Assembly (NCBI RefSeq): GCF_009834125.1
Contig: NZ_CP047146.1
Location: forward strand, 4,395,501-4,459,500
Source: Streptomyces sp. GS7
GTDB taxonomy: Bacteria; Actinomycetota; Actinomycetes; Streptomycetales; Streptomycetaceae
DNA length: 64,000 nt
Direction: 5' to 3'
This document shows positions 62,086-64,000 of the stretch, piece after piece; the stretch's first letter is position 1, and each line of letters opens with the position of its first letter. The notes below the pieces were generated by a model. The model did no database searches and had not been told where the DNA came from. It saw only the letters and a list, made by a program, of their open reading frames with translations. The translations under genes and the position numbers were made by a program.

Positions 62086-62311
62086 GGGGCCATCCTGCAG
62101 ACAACGGCAGCCGTAAAGGGCGCCTCCGAGGCAATTGTCGAGGCCCTGTGACGCAGCGTTCATAGACCGTTGAGCGGCCTCCTCGGCGGATCGTGCGTCT
62201 CGTCGCGCACCCGCCCTCTTGTGAACCGTGACCTAGTGAACCTTCACGGTCATCGCAGCACAAAAGGCCGTTTCCGTACCGATCATGGTGGTCGGTGGGA
62301 CCTTGGCCGTG
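62086..62311. other. gene-free stretch
   Basis: Upstream sequence of the GPP34 scrap and the downstream end of LysR. Nothing recognised. Confidence 0.45.
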
Positions 62312-63256
62312 TCAGGGGGGCGAGCTCCCGGGTGCGTGCACAGTCCGGCGGACGGCGTTGCGCAGCCAGTGGTGGGCTCCGTCGGCGGCATGGCGGGGGT
62401 GCCAGGCCATGCCGATGGTCAGGGGCGGCAGTGGCAGGGGGATGTTGAGGAGGTGCAGGCCGAGGGTGGTGGCGGTGTCGGTGAGGGGCGAGGGGGCGGC
62501 GCCGGGGAGCGCGGCGGGGACGAGGCAGATGGCATCGCTGCGGGCGGCGAGGGTCATCGCGGCCAAGTGGCTGGGGAGGACGGTACTGACTCGCCGGCTG
62601 AGGTTGTGGTTGGCCAAGGCGGCGTCGAGGGGGCCGGTGAACCGGCCGCGACGGCTGACCACGACGTGTTCGGCTGCGGCGAGCCGGGCCGGGGTCAGGG
62701 TTCCTTCGGTGAGGGGGTGGCCGGCCCGGACGGCCGCCACCATGCGAAGGGTGACCAGTTCCTCGACCTGGGTTTCGGGGTCGACGTGGTCGATGGACCC
62801 GACCTCCAGGTCGATGCGGCCGTCGCGGAGTGCCGGTCCGGCCTCCAACTCCTCAGCCCGGAACCGCAGGGAGACCCCTGGAGCCTGCTGCCGGGCCAGT
62901 TGCAGCAGTCCGGGGGCCAGTGTCGCGCCTACCAGGTCGGCGGCCTGGAGGGTGAAGGTGGTGTGCAGGGCGGCCGGGTCGACGCCGGCGCCGGGGGAGA
63001 GCAGTGCTCCGAGGCGGCGCACCACTGTGGCGGCTTCGTCGCGCAGGGCCTGGGCGCGCGGGGTGGGGACCATGGTCTGTCCGGCCCGCACCAGGAGGGG
63101 GTCTTGGAGGATGCGGCGGAGGCGGGCCAGGGTGCGGCTCATGGCGGCGGGGGAGGTGTGCAGGCGGGCGGCGGCGCGGGTGACGCTCTGCTCGGACAGC
63201 AAAGCGTCCAGCGCGACGGCGAGTTGGGCATCGATGACCGGGTCAGGGTTGTTCAC
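62312..63256 (-). CDS. LysR-family regulator
   Basis: 314 residues. HTH: LAVALDALLSEQSVTRAAAR, LHTSPAAMSRTLARLRRILQ, PLLVRAGQTMVPTPRAQALR. The effector domain has DGRIDLEVGSIDHVDPETQV and SDAICLVPAALPGAAPSPLT. It is divergent from an NmrA-like gene, a frequent Streptomyces pairing in which LysR controls the reductase. A weak dyad TTCAG-N14-CTGAA lies at 63271-63294 between them. Confidence 0.93.
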   Translation of the reverse strand: MNNPDPVIDAQLAVALDALLSEQSVTRAAARLHTSPAAMSRTLARLRRILQDPLLVRAGQTMVPTPRAQALRDEAATVVRRLGALLSPGAGVDPAALHTTFTLQAADLVGATLAPGLLQLARQQAPGVSLRFRAEELEAGPALRDGRIDLEVGSIDHVDPETQVEELVTLRMVAAVRAGHPLTEGTLTPARLAAAEHVVVSRRGRFTGPLDAALANHNLSRRVSTVLPSHLAAMTLAARSDAICLVPAALPGAAPSPLTDTATTLGLHLLNIPLPLPPLTIGMAWHPRHAADGAHHWLRNAVRRTVHAPGSSPP

Positions 63257-63369
63257 CAGCGTAATTCCGTTTCAGGCAATGATTCCATGCTGAACTTCCC
63301 ATTGTGGCAACACCGTTGGTCTCCGCAGGATGAGGGGAGTACCGACCCGACACCATCCACGAGGTCTTC

Positions 63370-64000
63370 ATGATCGTCATCACTGGCCCCACCGGGAACA
63401 TCGGCCGCCACCTGCTGCCGTTGCTCCTTGAGTCCGCCCGCGCCACCGGCGAGGAACTGCGCGTGGTCGTGCGTGACCCCGCCCGGCTCCCCGACGCGGT
63501 ACGCGAACGCGTCGAGGTGGTCACCGGCTCGCACTGCGAGGCCCAGGTCGTCGACCGGGCCTTCGAGGGCGCGGATGCTGTCTTCTGGCTCGTCCCCCCG
63601 GATGCCTCTTTGACCCCGCAGGACGCCTACTGCGGCTTCACCCGCCCCGCCGCCAAGGCGCTCGCCGCCCACGGCGTCGGCCACGTGGTCGGCGTCTCCG
63701 CGCTCGGCCGCGGCACACCGGTCGCCGGCCGCGCCGGGCTCGTCACCGCCTCCCTTGCCATGGACGACCTGATCGCGGGCACCGGCGTCGCCTACCGGGC
63801 CCTGGCCAACCCGTCCTTCTTCGAGAACCTCCTGGAGGAGGCCGACTCGATTCGCGAGAAGGGCGTCTTCGCCGACGCCGTCGACGCCGACCGCAAGGCC
63901 CCCCTCGTGGCCGTCGCCGACATCGCCGCCGTGGCCGCCGGTCTGCTGCTGGACCGGTCCTGGACCGGCGCCGACAGCATCCCGGTCCTCGGACCGCAGG
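63370..64000 (+). CDS. NmrA-like NAD(P)-binding reductase (runs off the window)
   Basis: At least 210 residues; the 3' end is beyond the window. It begins MIVITGPTGNIGRHLLPLLL, the Rossmann loop. FEGADAVFWLVPPDASLTPQ, HVVGVSALGRGTPVAGRAGL, YRALANPSFFENLLEEADSI and VAVADIAAVAAGLLLDRSWT follow, all typical of NmrA/SDR-a5 proteins. It is divergent from LysR and probably under its control. ATG 63370 is preceded by GAGG. Confidence 0.9.
   Translation, partial: MIVITGPTGNIGRHLLPLLLESARATGEELRVVVRDPARLPDAVRERVEVVTGSHCEAQVVDRAFEGADAVFWLVPPDASLTPQDAYCGFTRPAAKALAAHGVGHVVGVSALGRGTPVAGRAGLVTASLAMDDLIAGTGVAYRALANPSFFENLLEEADSIREKGVFADAVDADRKAPLVAVADIAAVAAGLLLDRSWTGADSIPVLGPQ

Noticed and set aside
62285..63373. 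Two long plus-strand frames of 362 and 332 codons
   Set aside because: Both are antisense to the LysR gene. The LysR helix-turn-helix and effector motifs settle the coding strand.
1..64000. CRISPR array, rRNA operon, integrase or conjugation genes
   Set aside because: No regularly spaced direct repeats, no rRNA signatures and no tyrosine/serine recombinase or Tra motifs were found on either strand.

Overview
The window is high-GC actinobacterial DNA and almost certainly comes from a Streptomyces-type chromosome arm. The evidence is third-position GC in every gene, GTG/TTG starts with GGAGG-type ribosome sites, Tat and lipobox secretion signals, DUF397/DUF5753 regulator pairs, and many regulator-reductase pairs. 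No rRNA, complete tRNA, CRISPR array, replication origin or core housekeeping cluster was seen. The mix of insertion-sequence (IS) debris, secreted proteins and detoxification enzymes fits accessory DNA. Family names come from recognising protein motifs by eye; no database search was run.

Layout. 0-4.4 kb: a secreted propeller-like protein, an IS3 scar, a DUF1003 membrane protein, a broken BPL_N lipoprotein and a small secreted protein. 4.4-12.6 kb: a mosaic bracketed by near-identical 29-bp inverted repeats. It holds an ArsR-SRPBCC/DUF1905/VOC cassette that splits an older VOC gene, IS256 and IS5 remnants, a DUF6886 protein, a serine hydrolase, a PLP enzyme and a broken IS256 transposase. 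12.6-18.5 kb: a decayed DUF397/DUF5753 locus, an intact IS5-family element, two tiny zinc-ribbon genes, a frameshifted PadR/membrane operon, a lipoprotein and a VOC protein. 19-21.8 kb: two divergent secreted proteins, one NucA/NucB nuclease-like and one with a possible pore-forming strand region plus a beta-trefoil-like C-terminus. This is the most interesting pair.

22-29 kb: SDR, TetR/SnoaL/NmrA and TetR/SDR modules with visible operator palindromes, a DUF3592 protein and a GH114 lipoprotein. 29-30.6 kb: gene scraps (AraC, epimerase, XRE, IS1380). 30.7-35.4 kb: GH15 glucoamylase/trehalase-like enzyme, methyltransferase, membrane protein and a membrane-anchored molybdopterin oxidoreductase. 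35.9-40.3 kb: an HxlR-controlled oxidoreductase cluster ending in a nitroreductase. 40.6-46.6 kb: a small secreted protein, an ArsR-like regulator, a Tat-exported amino-acid oxidase and a frameshifted DyP peroxidase locus. 47.5-55.9 kb: amidohydrolase scrap, HSL-type esterase, a two-component system, MepB, a WYL regulator with a hydrolase, and a polysaccharide-lyase lipoprotein. 56-64 kb: an intact IS3 element next to a damaged RES/Xre toxin-antitoxin pair, DUF1330, LysR, a frameshifted glycosyltransferase, a GPP34 fragment, and a LysR/NmrA pair running off the end.

Two themes recur. First, small reductases (NmrA, SDR, quinone oxidoreductase, nitroreductase, VOC) sit beside divergent regulators and look like separate inducible detoxification units. 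Second, the gene-decay load is heavy: about two dozen truncated, frameshifted or fused genes cluster around IS remnants. Some single-base frameshifts, especially in homopolymer runs, could be sequencing errors and should be checked against reads.
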